This document shows, piece by piece, positions 33,326 to 41,246 of a stretch of DNA of 44,370 bases (position 1 is the stretch's first letter; each line of letters opens with the position of its first letter). The translations under genes and the position numbers were made by a program. Under the pieces are notes generated by a model, which worked only from the letters and a program-made list of their open reading frames with translations, searched no databases and was not told where the DNA came from. The DNA comes from Streptomyces noursei (GTDB lineage: Bacteria > Actinomycetota > Actinomycetes > Streptomycetales > Streptomycetaceae), in assembly GCF_001646665.1 (NCBI RefSeq), contig NZ_LWBU01000336.1:14045-58414 (forward strand), in the 5' to 3' direction.

Positions 33326-34888
33326 ATGACCGTCGTACAGGAACGCCCCGAATTCACTTCCGAGAGGCAGGCCCTCTACGAGCAGGCCAGACACGGTCCG
33401 GGCCGGGCGGCGACCGAGGCGCAGCACGCGAAGGGGAAGCTGACCGTCCGGGAACGCCTGGACCTGCTCTTCGACGAGGGCACGTTCAACGAGGTCGAGA
33501 CCCTGCGGCGGCACCGCGCGACCGGGTTCGGGCTGGAGAACAAGCGGCCGTACACCGACGGCGTCGTCATCGGCTGGGGCAAGGTGCACGGCCGGACGGT
33601 CTTCGCGTACGCCCATGACTTCCGGATCTTCGGTGGTGCCCTGGGCGAGGCGCACGCCCAGAAGATCCACAAGCTGATGGACCTGGCGGAGGCCGCCGGC
33701 GCCCCGGTGGTGGGGCTGTGCGACGGCGCCGGGGCCCGCATCCAGGAGGGGGTGACGGCGCTCGCCGGCTACGGCGGGATCTTCCAGCGCAACGTCCGCA
33801 ATTCCGGGGTGATCCCGCAGATCAGCGTGATGCTCGGTCCGTGCGCGGGTGGCGCCGCGTACTCCCCCGCCCTGACCGACTTCGTGTTCATGGTGCGGGG
33901 CATCGCGCAGATGTTCATCACGGGTCCCGACGTGGTGCAGGCGGTCACCGGCGAGGAGATCAGCCAGGAGGGCCTGGGCGGTGCGGACACGCACACCTCG
34001 CTCTCGGGTGTGGCCGGGTTCGCGTACGACGACGAGGAGAGCTGCCTGGAGGACGTCCGGCACCTGCTGTCGATGCTGCCCCAGAACAACCGCGAACTCC
34101 CGCCGTCCGAGGAGTGCGACGACCCGGCGGACCGCCGCAACGACGTGCTGGGTGAGCTGGTCCCGGCGGACGCGAACCGTTCGTACGACATGCGCAAGGT
34201 CATCGAGGAGATCGTCGACCACGGCGAGTTCTTCGAGGTGCACGAGAACTGGGCGACCAACGTGGTGTGCGCGCTGACCCGGCTCGACGGGCACACGGTG
34301 GGCATCGTCGCCAACCAGCCGGCCGCCCTGGCGGGGGTGCTGGACATCCCGGCCAGCGAGAAGGCGGCGCGGTTCGTGCAGCTCTGCGACGCGTTCAACA
34401 TCCCGCTGGTGACCCTGGTGGACGTGCCGGGGTTCCTGCCGGGCGTGGACCAGGAGCACGGCGGGATCATCCGGCACGGCGCGAAGCTGCTGTACGCGTA
34501 CTGCAACGCCACCGTGCCGCGCATCAGCCTCATCCTGCGCAAGGCGTACGGCGGCGCGTACATCGTCATGGACAGCCAGTCCATCGGCGCCGACCTCACC
34601 TACGCGTGGCCGACGAACGAGATCGCCGTGATGGGCGCCGAGGGTGCGGCCAACGTCATCTTCCGGCGCGAGATCGCGGCGTCGGACGATCCAGAGGCGA
34701 CCCGGGCGGCGCGCATCAAGGAGTACCGCAGCCGGCTGATGCACCCGTACTACGCTGCCGAGCGGGGCCTGGTGGACGACGTGATCGACCCGGCCGAGAC
34801 GCGCGTCAGGCTGATCCGGGCGCTGGAGATGCTGCGGGCGAAGAGTGCGCCGCTGCCGTCCCGCAAGCACGGGAACCAGCCGCAGTGA
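33326..34888 (+). CDS. Acyl-CoA carboxylase beta subunit (carboxyltransferase)
   Basis: A 520-residue biotin-dependent carboxyltransferase from the ATG at 33326, chosen because GGAG lies 9 bases upstream; an in-frame ATG at 33311 is possible. It transfers CO2 from carboxybiotin to an acyl-CoA. Family stretches GAGARIQEGVTALAGYGGIFQRN and GPCAGGAAYSPALTDFVFMV are clear. At the position that sets acyl size in streptomycete enzymes (Asp422 of PccB, Ile in AccB) it has Ile413 in GGAYIVM, pointing to acetyl-CoA and hence malonyl-CoA formation. This fits the three malonyl-type ATs. It overlaps the epsilon subunit gene by GTGA. The alpha subunit is at the right edge. Confidence 0.92.
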   Translation: MTVVQERPEFTSERQALYEQARHGPGRAATEAQHAKGKLTVRERLDLLFDEGTFNEVETLRRHRATGFGLENKRPYTDGVVIGWGKVHGRTVFAYAHDFRIFGGALGEAHAQKIHKLMDLAEAAGAPVVGLCDGAGARIQEGVTALAGYGGIFQRNVRNSGVIPQISVMLGPCAGGAAYSPALTDFVFMVRGIAQMFITGPDVVQAVTGEEISQEGLGGADTHTSLSGVAGFAYDDEESCLEDVRHLLSMLPQNNRELPPSEECDDPADRRNDVLGELVPADANRSYDMRKVIEEIVDHGEFFEVHENWATNVVCALTRLDGHTVGIVANQPAALAGVLDIPASEKAARFVQLCDAFNIPLVTLVDVPGFLPGVDQEHGGIIRHGAKLLYAYCNATVPRISLILRKAYGGAYIVMDSQSIGADLTYAWPTNEIAVMGAEGAANVIFRREIAASDDPEATRAARIKEYRSRLMHPYYAAERGLVDDVIDPAETRVRLIRALEMLRAKSAPLPSRKHGNQPQ

Positions 34889-35226
34889 GCGCCGCCGCCC
34901 GACAGGAGTCCTTGAGCACCGCCGCCGGGACCGGTCCTGGGAACACGGCCGCCGGGGCCGGTCCCGGGAACACCGCCAAGATCGGCCCCGTGCCGGTGGG
35001 GGCCGGTATCCGTGTCGTCAAGGGCGACCCCGGCCCCGCCGAACTGGCCGCCGTGGTGGCCGTGCTGTGCGCCCGTGCGGCGGTGTCGGCCGCCCACCGC
35101 GAGGCCGGCGGTCCTGAGGCGGCCGGGGCGCGGGCGGCGCACTGGCCGAGGTCGGCCGCCGGTGCCGGACCCGCGCTCGTGGGGTGGTCGCACCGCCCGG
35201 GTGCGCCGTGGCGGCCCCGTCCGTGA
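34885..35226 (+). CDS. Acyl-CoA carboxylase epsilon subunit
   Basis: A 113-residue protein from the GTG at 34885, which overlaps the beta-subunit stop (GTGA); a TTG at 34912 with a better AGGAG site is an alternative. The core GIRVVKGDPGPAELAAVVAVLCARAA and the C-terminal WSHRPGAPWRP match actinobacterial epsilon subunits, which stabilise the alpha-beta complex. The N-terminal 35 residues contain a repeated GTGPGNTAAGAGPGNTA stretch, low complexity. Small size and position directly after the beta subunit support the call. Confidence 0.85.
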   Translation: MSAAARQESLSTAAGTGPGNTAAGAGPGNTAKIGPVPVGAGIRVVKGDPGPAELAAVVAVLCARAAVSAAHREAGGPEAAGARAAHWPRSAAGAGPALVGWSHRPGAPWRPRP

Positions 35227-35248
35227 ACCCCGAGGAGGAACACCCATC

Positions 35249-35371
35249 ATGAACACCGAGCCCCTTGCCGCCGGCTCCGCCGGGACGTTCGACCACGTCG
35301 TCGTGGGCGCCGGTTCGGCGGGCTGCGTCCTGGCCGCCCGGGCGTCCGACCTGATCAGGGAGGCGCTGTGA
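35249..35371 (+). pseudogene. Remnant of a GMC-type FAD oxidoreductase (N-terminal 40 residues)
   Basis: A 40-codon frame with a strong ribosome site (GAGGAGGAA). It encodes FDHVVVGAGSAGCVLAAR, the FAD-binding beta-alpha-beta start of glucose-methanol-choline oxidoreductases, and then stops after ASDLIREAL. Intact members have more than 500 residues, so almost the whole gene is missing. Its TGA overlaps the GTG of the thioesterase gene, so the stub still works as a translated leader coupled to the next gene. It appears to be an in-frame deletion remnant; a retained small peptide is the alternative. Confidence 0.8.
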
Positions 35372-36177
35372 CAGCCTGGTTCCGGGACCTGCCCCTGGCG
35401 GGCGGTACGGCGGCTCCGCCCCGGCCGCTGCCCCCGGACGGGCCGGCACCGGCCGCGCTGCGCCTGTACTGCTTCCCGCACGCGGGCGGCTCCGCGGGGG
35501 CGTACACCGCTCTGGCCCGGGAGTTGGCCGCGCCGGGCCGGCCGGGGACGCCCCTGGGGCGGGTGGCCGTGGCGGCGGCGCAGTACCCGGGGCGACAGGA
35601 CCGGTACCGGGAGCGGCCGTGGGAGGACGTCGGCGCCGTCGCGGACGTGCTGGCGGCGGAGATCCGCGCACGGGGCGAGCACCCCTACGCGCTGTTCGGC
35701 CACAGCATGGGCGCCGTCGTCGCGTACGAGACGGCCCGCCGCCTGCGGCGGTCCCCGGGGCCGGGGCCGGCGCGGCTGTTCGTCTCCGGCCGTGACGCCC
35801 CGTCGACCGGGCCCGTCGCCACCGACGACGTGCGGGACGACGAGGCGCTGCTCGCCCATGTGCGGCGGCTCGGCGGCACGGGCGGCCGGGTCCTGGACGA
35901 GCCCGAACTGCTCGCCATGGCGCTGCCCGCCCTGCGCGCCGACTACCGGGCGCTGCGTTCCTACACGTGGGCGCCGGGCGAGCCGCTGGACTGCCCGCTC
36001 ACCGTGCTGGTGGGTGACGCGGACCCGCTGGTGACCGACGCGGGGGCGGCGGCCTGGCGGGGGCTGACCGCCTCGATGACCACCATCCGGCTGCTCCGGG
36101 GCGGCCACTTCTGTCTCGACGACCACGTCCGGGAGGTGGCGGAACTCGTACGGGAGGCCCTTCCTGTACCCGCATGA
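35368..36177 (+). CDS. Type II thioesterase (alpha/beta hydrolase)
   Basis: A 269-residue discrete thioesterase from the GTG at 35368, overlapping the stub gene by GTGA. Family features are LYCFPHAGGSAGAY at the N-terminus, the nucleophile elbow GHSMGA (Ser113), GDADPLV with the acid residue and GGHFCLDDH with the catalytic His. Such enzymes remove wrong or stalled acyl groups from PKS and NRPS carrier proteins in trans. Co-transcription with the carboxylase beta and epsilon genes mirrors other streptomycete PKS clusters. It has a normal Ser, in contrast to the Cys of the NRPS2 thioesterase. Confidence 0.9.
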   Translation: MTAWFRDLPLAGGTAAPPRPLPPDGPAPAALRLYCFPHAGGSAGAYTALARELAAPGRPGTPLGRVAVAAAQYPGRQDRYRERPWEDVGAVADVLAAEIRARGEHPYALFGHSMGAVVAYETARRLRRSPGPGPARLFVSGRDAPSTGPVATDDVRDDEALLAHVRRLGGTGGRVLDEPELLAMALPALRADYRALRSYTWAPGEPLDCPLTVLVGDADPLVTDAGAAAWRGLTASMTTIRLLRGGHFCLDDHVREVAELVREALPVPA

Positions 36178-36218
36178 AAACCCCGGGGAAACCCCGAGAA
36201 TAAATGAATAGCCCGCAC

Positions 36219-36250
36219 GAACGGCCCCGGAGAGCACCCCGGGGCCGTTC
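36219..36250 (+). terminator. Strong hairpin ending the carboxylase-thioesterase operon
   Basis: Perfect 12-bp inverted repeat (36219-36230 and 36239-36250) with an 8-base loop, 41 bases after the thioesterase stop. It isolates this operon from the diaminopropionate operon that begins about 70 bases later. Confidence 0.8.
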
Positions 36251-36317
36251 ATCCATGTACGCACCAATCATCGCCCACCCATTGGTAATTGTGCGTCATT
36301 TCCGCAGGTGAGGGCGA

Positions 36318-36346
36318 TTGCGCCCGCCCGCGGCAGCCCGTAGCGT
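36318..36346 (+). promoter_or_regulatory. Promoter of the diaminopropionate operon, probably leaderless
   Basis: TTGCGC (36318-36323) and TAGCGT (36341-36346) are spaced by exactly 17 bases. Transcription would begin about 7 bases after the -10, at or next to the ATG of the sbnA-like gene at 36354. No ribosome site is present upstream of that ATG, which fits a leaderless mRNA. Confidence 0.65.
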
Positions 36347-36353
36347 GACACCC

Positions 36354-37367
36354 ATGAAATCGGAAAGGAATTCACCGGAGATTGTGACTTCCCCACTGGA
36401 TCTCGCACCCGACGATATATTCATCGATCTCACCCCCTCCTTCCGCAGACCCTTCTTCCTCAAATGCGAGGGATTCAACTTCGCCGGTTCCGTGAAGGCC
36501 AAGGCGGCCCTGAGCATGATCAGCGCGGCGGAGGAGGAGGGGCGGCTGCGCCCCGGCTCCACCGTGATCGAGTCGTCCTCCGGCAGCCTCGGCGTCGCCC
36601 TGGCCGCGATCGCCGCCGACCGCGGCTACACCTTCGTCTGCGTGACCGACAGCCGGTGCACGGAACGCCACCTGCGGATGATGCGCTCGTACGGCGCGGA
36701 GGTCGTCGTGGTGTCCGAGCCCGACCCGGTCGAGGGGCTGCTGGGTGCCCGGATCCGGCGGGTGCGCGAGCTGTGCCGCGAGACCCCGGGCGCGCTCTGG
36801 CTCAACCAGTACGCCAACGACGACAACTGGCGGGCGCACTACCGGGCCACCGGTCCGGCCATCGTCCGCGCCTTCCCCGACCTCGACTACCTCTTCATCG
36901 GCGCGGGCACCACCGGGACGCTCACCGGCTGCGCCCGCTACCTCAAGCACATCGGCCACCCGGCACGCGTCGTCGCGGTCGACAGCGTCGGTTCGGTGAC
37001 CTTCGGCGGTCCGGCCGGCACCCGGCACATCCCCGGACTCGGCACCGGGCGGCGCCCGGAGATCGCCGACGAGAGCGTGGTCGACGAGATCCTGATGGTG
37101 CCGGAGCAGGAGGCCGTGCGGATGTGCCGCTCCCTGGCGCGCCGCGGCTACCTGCTGGGCGGCTCCACCGGAACGGTCCTGGCCGGCGCCTGGCAGCGCC
37201 TGGCGGACGCCGACCCGACGGCGCTGGCCGTCGGCATCTCCCCGGACCTCGGCGAGCGGTACCTGGACTCCGTCTACGACGACCTCTGGGTACGGGCCAG
37301 GTTCGGCGACATCACCGACGACGACCCGCTGTCGCACGCCGCGGCCGGAACGCTCGTCGGCAGCTGA
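36354..37367 (+). CDS. sbnA: SbnA-like N-(1-amino-1-carboxyl-2-ethyl)-glutamate synthase
   Basis: A 337-residue PLP enzyme of the cysteine synthase fold (SbnA about 326). SbnA joins O-phospho-L-serine and L-glutamate to give the conjugate that SbnB oxidises to L-2,3-diaminopropionate. Visible residues are the PLP Lys48 in FAGSVKAKA, the substrate loop ESSSGSLGVAL, the phosphate-binding GAGTTGTLTG and the C-terminal LLGGSTGT. The start is the ATG at 36354, directly after a promoter and without ribosome site; an upstream in-frame start would overlap the promoter. It is followed by an sbnB-like and a serA-like gene, which together make the precursor assignment strong. Plain cysteine synthase is unlikely in this context. 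Confidence 0.9.
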   Translation: MKSERNSPEIVTSPLDLAPDDIFIDLTPSFRRPFFLKCEGFNFAGSVKAKAALSMISAAEEEGRLRPGSTVIESSSGSLGVALAAIAADRGYTFVCVTDSRCTERHLRMMRSYGAEVVVVSEPDPVEGLLGARIRRVRELCRETPGALWLNQYANDDNWRAHYRATGPAIVRAFPDLDYLFIGAGTTGTLTGCARYLKHIGHPARVVAVDSVGSVTFGGPAGTRHIPGLGTGRRPEIADESVVDEILMVPEQEAVRMCRSLARRGYLLGGSTGTVLAGAWQRLADADPTALAVGISPDLGERYLDSVYDDLWVRARFGDITDDDPLSHAAAGTLVGS

Positions 37368-37547
37368 CCCCGCGGCGGCACCGGGCACCACGGGCAGCGC
37401 CCCGACCTCCCGGCCCCCGGCCACCGGCCGCCCCACCGGCCACCGCCCCCGGCCACCGCCCCTTCGCCGCCCACCGACGCCGGTGTCCGCCTCCCCCTCC
37501 CCTCCCCCCTCGCTCTCCTCCCCCTTCGACCCTGTACAGGAGCACCC
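37368..37547 (+). repeat. C-rich repetitive spacer between sbnA and sbnB
   Basis: 180 bases without a gene. The first part repeats CGGCCACCG several times; the second part (37488-37535) is a near-pure C/T tract. It ends in ACAGGAGCACCC, the ribosome site of the sbnB-like gene. Confidence 0.55.
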
Positions 37548-38585
37548 ATGTCCACCATGTCCGCCCCCGCCACCCCCGAGTTCTCGGTCATCGGCGGCAA
37601 GGCCGTCCACGACGTGCTGGCCGGCCACGAGTCGAGCATCATCGACGTCGTACGGGACGCCTACCTCGCCCACGGCGAGGGCAAGAGCGTCAACCCGCCG
37701 AGCTACTTCCTGCGCTTCCCCGACCGCCCCGACTCGCGCATCATCGCGCTGCCCGCCTCGCTCGGCGGGGAGCTGCCCGTCGACGGCATCAAGTGGATCT
37801 CCAGCTTCCCCCGGAACATCACGAGCGGGCTGCCCCGGGCCTCCGCCGTCCTGGTCCTCAACGACCACGAGACCGGCTACCCGTTCGCGTGCCTGGAGAG
37901 CTCCATCATCAGCGCGACGCGCACCGCCTCGTCGGCCGCGCTCGCCGCCCGCGAGCTGCACCGGGACCGTGAGCGGCCGCGTACCGTCACCTTCTTCGGC
38001 ACCGGCCTGATCGCCCGCTACCTCTTCACCCACCTCCAGGGCACCGACTGGGAGTTCGACGAGATCAGCATCCACGACTCCAGCCGGGAGTACGCCGACG
38101 GCTTCGCCCGCCACCTCGCCGACCGCACCTCCGCCCGGATCGTCGTGCGCGAGTCGCCCGAGGAGGCGCTGCGCGCCTCGGGCCTGGTGGTGTTCGCGAC
38201 CACCGCGGCCACCCCGCACATCCACGACCCGGCGTGGTTCTCGCACAACCCGACCGTGCTGCACATCTCGCTGCGCGACCTCGACCCGGAGATCCTGCGC
38301 GGGTCCTTCAACGTCCTCGACGACATCGAGCACTGCCTGAAGGCCGACACCTCCCCCCACCTGCTGGAACAGGCGACCGGCAGCCGGGACTTCGTCGACG
38401 GGACGCTGTACGACGTCCTGCGCGGCACGGTTGCGGTGCCCGGGGACCGGCCGGTGGTCTTCTCACCGTTCGGGCTGGGGATCCTCGACCTCGCCGTCGG
38501 CGCCCACGTGTACCGGGAGGCCACCGCGCGCGGCCTGGCCCAGCCCGCGCCCGGCTTCTTCCACGACCTCAGCCGTTACGCGTGA
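37548..38585 (+). CDS. sbnB: SbnB-like NAD-dependent dehydrogenase (diaminopropionate formation)
   Basis: A 345-residue member of the ornithine cyclodeaminase/mu-crystallin family. SbnB oxidatively cleaves the SbnA product to L-2,3-diaminopropionate and 2-oxoglutarate with NAD. Seen are the substrate region GIKWISSFPRNITSGLPRASAVLVLND, the Rossmann motif FFGTGLIARYL, and SLRDLDPEILRGSFNVLDDIEH. The start has a good AGGAG site. Its pairing with the sbnA-like gene distinguishes it from ornithine cyclodeaminase. Confidence 0.9.
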   Translation: MSTMSAPATPEFSVIGGKAVHDVLAGHESSIIDVVRDAYLAHGEGKSVNPPSYFLRFPDRPDSRIIALPASLGGELPVDGIKWISSFPRNITSGLPRASAVLVLNDHETGYPFACLESSIISATRTASSAALAARELHRDRERPRTVTFFGTGLIARYLFTHLQGTDWEFDEISIHDSSREYADGFARHLADRTSARIVVRESPEEALRASGLVVFATTAATPHIHDPAWFSHNPTVLHISLRDLDPEILRGSFNVLDDIEHCLKADTSPHLLEQATGSRDFVDGTLYDVLRGTVAVPGDRPVVFSPFGLGILDLAVGAHVYREATARGLAQPAPGFFHDLSRYA

Positions 38586-38695
38586 CCGTCGCGCGCCGCT
38601 CCCGCCTGCCGTCCCCGGATCCGTCCGCACCCGCACCCGTCCGCACCCGGACCGCTCCCGACCTCCGTCCCCGCATCCGTGAAGGGAACACCGTC
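38586..38695 (+). repeat. Repetitive C-rich spacer before serA-like gene
   Basis: 110 bases without a gene, with repeats of GTCCGCACCCG and CCGCATCCGT. It is C/T-rich like the leaders of accessory genes elsewhere in the cluster and ends in the GAAGGGAACACC ribosome site. Confidence 0.5.
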
Positions 38696-39682
38696 ATGAC
38701 CCTGCCCGTGCTCGTGATCTCCGACCCGCTGCCGGCGCGCCTGACCGCCGAGCTCCACGCCGACTTCGACGTACGCCACTGCCGGGGCGGCGACCGTGCC
38801 GCGCTGCTGGCCGCCGTGCGCGACGCCGAGGCCCTCGTCGTCCGCAGCGCCACCACGGTGGACCGGGAGGTCCTCGACCACGCGCCCCGGCTGCGCGTCG
38901 TCGCCCGGGCCGGGGTCGGCCTGGACAACGTCGACGTCGAGGCGGCGACCCGCGCCGGCGTGATGGTGGTCAACGCCCCCGTCTCCAACGTGACCAGCGT
39001 CGCCGAACTGACCGTCGGCCTCATCCTGTCGATGTTCCGCCACATCCCGGCCGCCTCCGCCTCCGTACGCGCCGGGGAGTGGCGCCGCGCCGACTTCCAG
39101 GGGTCGGAACTGAGCGGCAAGAGCGTCGGCATCCTCGGCTTCGGCCGGATCGGGCAGCTGGTGGCCGAGCGGCTCGCCCCCTTCGAGGTGGAGCTGCTCA
39201 CCCACGACCCGGTCGTCAGCGCCGAGTTCGCGCACGCGCACGGGGTGTCCTGGCTCCCGCTGGACGACCTGGTCGCCACCGCCGACGTCCTGACCGTCCA
39301 CGTCCCCCGCACCCCGGCCACCGTCGGGCTCATCGGCGAACGGGAACTGGCCCTCGCCAAACCGACCATGCGCCTGGTCAACACGGCGCGCGGCGGCATC
39401 GTCGACGAGGCGGCGCTCGCCCGCGCGCTGGCCGAGGAACGGATCGCCGGCGCCGCGCTCGACGTCTTCGCCACCGAACCGCCCGTCCACTCCCCGCTCC
39501 CGCACCTGGACACGGTGGTGTGCACCCCGCACATCGGTGCCGGTACGGCGGAGGCGCAGGACCGTGCGGCGACCACCGTGCTGGACGCGGTGCGGGCCGT
39601 GTTCCTCGGGATCCCGGTGACCGGTCCGGCCAACCCGGCGGTCGTCGCCCGTGCCGCCGCGAAGGAGGCGGTGGCCGTATGA
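38696..39682 (+). CDS. D-3-phosphoglycerate dehydrogenase-like 2-hydroxyacid dehydrogenase
   Basis: A 328-residue NAD-dependent 2-hydroxyacid dehydrogenase from the ATG at 38696. It shows the NAD motif GFGRIGQLVA and the catalytic Arg (NTARGG), Glu (DVFATEPP) and His (PHIGAGT). It lacks the C-terminal ACT domain of regulated SerA enzymes, so serine feedback is probably absent. In this operon it most likely oxidises 3-phosphoglycerate to 3-phosphohydroxypyruvate, which a general aminotransferase turns into O-phosphoserine, the substrate of the SbnA-like enzyme. It may also raise serine for the serine-type A domain. Its stop overlaps the EamA start (ATGA). Confidence 0.85.
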   Translation: MTLPVLVISDPLPARLTAELHADFDVRHCRGGDRAALLAAVRDAEALVVRSATTVDREVLDHAPRLRVVARAGVGLDNVDVEAATRAGVMVVNAPVSNVTSVAELTVGLILSMFRHIPAASASVRAGEWRRADFQGSELSGKSVGILGFGRIGQLVAERLAPFEVELLTHDPVVSAEFAHAHGVSWLPLDDLVATADVLTVHVPRTPATVGLIGERELALAKPTMRLVNTARGGIVDEAALARALAEERIAGAALDVFATEPPVHSPLPHLDTVVCTPHIGAGTAEAQDRAATTVLDAVRAVFLGIPVTGPANPAVVARAAAKEAVAV

Positions 39683-40719
39683 GCGGCACGCGGAGCACCA
39701 CGCACACCGGTCTGGTCCTGGCCGTCGCCTCGGCGTTCGCGTTCGGCGGCTCGGGCGTCGCGGCCAAGCCCCTCATCGAGGCGGGCATCCACCCGCTCCA
39801 CGTGGTGTGGCTGAGGGTCGCGGGCGCCGCGCTGGTGATGCTGCCGCTGGCGGTCCACCACCGCTCGGCGCTGCGGCTGCGCCCGGGTCTGCTGCTGGGT
39901 TTCGGCCTGCTGGCCGTGGCGGGCGTGCAGGCCTTCTACTTCGCGTCGCTGTCCTACATCCCCGTGGGGGTCGCCCTGCTGGTGGAGTACCTGGCGCCGG
40001 CGCTGGTGCTGCTGTGGGTGCGTTTCGTGCAGCGCCGGCCGGTGACGCGGGCCGCCGCCGTCGGGGTCGTGCTGGCGGTGGTGGGCCTGGCGTGCGTGGT
40101 GCAGGTGTGGTCGGGGCTCGCCTTCGACCCGCTGGGGCTGCTGCTCGCGCTCGGCGCGGCGGGCTGCCAGGTCGGGTACTTCCTCCTGTCCGACCAGGGC
40201 CGGGCGGGCGAGGGGCGGGCCGCGGTGTCGCCGGTCGCCGTCATCGCGTACGGGCTGCTCGTCGGCGCGGTGGTGCTGACCGTGGTGGCGCGGCCGTGGC
40301 AGCTGGACTGGTCGGCCCTGGGCGGCAGTGCCCCGCTCGGTGGCACGGACATGCCCCGGGTGGTACTGATCGGCTGGATCGTGCTGGTGTCCACGGTCGC
40401 CGCGTTCCTCACCGGGGTGCTGGCGGTGCGTCGGCTCTCGCCCCAGGTGGCCGGGGTGGTGGCCTGCCTGGAGGCGGTCGTCGCCACGGTGCTGGCGTGG
40501 GCGCTGCTGGACGAGCGGCTGGCCGGGGCCCAGCTGGCGGGCGGTCTGATGGTGCTGGCCGGTGCGCTGATCGCGCAGCGTGCGACGCCGTCCGCCGCGG
40601 CGGGCGGAACGGCCGGGGAGCCTCGGGAGGAGCCGGTGGAGGAGGCCCCGGAGGTGCCCGCGGAGGAGGGACGGGACGCGCCCGCGGGGGAGGACCGGCG
40701 GTTGCAGTCCGTCCGCTGA
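39679..40719 (+). CDS. EamA/DMT-family exporter
   Basis: A 346-residue membrane protein with about ten hydrophobic helices arranged as two EamA repeats, seen from LVLAVASAFAFGGSGVAAKPLI at the N-terminus and the LEAVVATVLAWALLDERL signature near the end. A hydrophilic acidic tail of about 45 residues follows. DMT exporters often move amino acids or small metabolites out of the cell. The ATGA overlap with the serA-like gene suggests export of diaminopropionate or of the final product, giving self-protection. Substrate is unproven. Confidence 0.85.
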   Translation: MSGTRSTTHTGLVLAVASAFAFGGSGVAAKPLIEAGIHPLHVVWLRVAGAALVMLPLAVHHRSALRLRPGLLLGFGLLAVAGVQAFYFASLSYIPVGVALLVEYLAPALVLLWVRFVQRRPVTRAAAVGVVLAVVGLACVVQVWSGLAFDPLGLLLALGAAGCQVGYFLLSDQGRAGEGRAAVSPVAVIAYGLLVGAVVLTVVARPWQLDWSALGGSAPLGGTDMPRVVLIGWIVLVSTVAAFLTGVLAVRRLSPQVAGVVACLEAVVATVLAWALLDERLAGAQLAGGLMVLAGALIAQRATPSAAAGGTAGEPREEPVEEAPEVPAEEGRDAPAGEDRRLQSVR

Positions 40720-40733
40720 ACGCGGGCAGCGGC

Positions 40734-40778
40734 CGGGGCCCCGGCCGACGGTGGGGTACGCCGTCGGCCGGGGCCCCG
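40734..40778. terminator. Bidirectional terminator between EamA and PPOX genes
   Basis: Perfect 18-bp inverted repeat (40734-40751 and 40761-40778) with a 9-base loop, between convergent genes. It is the strongest hairpin in the window and probably marks the end of the diaminopropionate operon. Confidence 0.85.
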
Positions 40779-40801
40779 CCGCGGTGCGGACGGGCGCCGG
40801 G

Positions 40802-41212
40802 TCAGCGCAGGCCGCCCGCGACCTTGGACGGGGTGACGCGCACGACGACCAGCCGGTCGGCGGCGGGCACGTTGTCCGGGCTGAACTCGGCGTACACCTT
40901 GCCGGTGTACTTCACCGACAGCTCGTCCAGCAGGGCCACGGCGTCCTCGTCGGTGAACTCCGCGGTGCCGCTGACCGCGGCGAAGCCGTACGGCGCGTCG
41001 GGCGGATTGACCATGACGGTCGTGCGCGGGTCCCGCCGCAGGTTCTTCTCCTTGCGGGTCCCGTAGGAGGTGACGAAGAGGATCTGGTCGCCGTCGGCCT
41101 TCGTCCACACGACGCTCAGCTGGGGGCTGCCGTCGGGCTGGATCGTCGCCACGGTCACGAAGAGCGGTGAGTCCAGGAGCTTCTTCACCGGCTCGGGGAG
41201 TACGGCTGGCAT
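40802..41212 (-). CDS. PPOX-class F420/FMN-dependent oxidoreductase
   Basis: A 136-residue protein of the pyridoxamine-phosphate-oxidase-like split-barrel family, with VATIQPDGSPQLSVVWTKADGDQILFVTSYGTRKEKNLRRDPRTTVMV at its N-terminal half. Small actinobacterial members use F420 or FMN to reduce ketones, quinones or enones. It follows the DHA2 exporter on the same strand after 34 bases. It may tailor the product or be general detoxification; the sequence does not say which. AAGGA lies upstream of the ATG. Confidence 0.82.
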   Translation of the reverse strand: MPAVLPEPVKKLLDSPLFVTVATIQPDGSPQLSVVWTKADGDQILFVTSYGTRKEKNLRRDPRTTVMVNPPDAPYGFAAVSGTAEFTDEDAVALLDELSVKYTGKVYAEFSPDNVPAADRLVVVRVTPSKVAGGLR

Positions 41213-41246
41213 GAGGGGTTTCCTTAACGTGTGCGTACGGGGGGGA

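Noticed and set aside
36354..37367. Cysteine synthase (CysK)
   Set aside because: The adjacent sbnB-like and serA-like genes and the Dap-type NRPS module fit the diaminopropionate pathway, and the PLP-Lys context (AGSVKAK) differs from the usual CysK GSVKDR.
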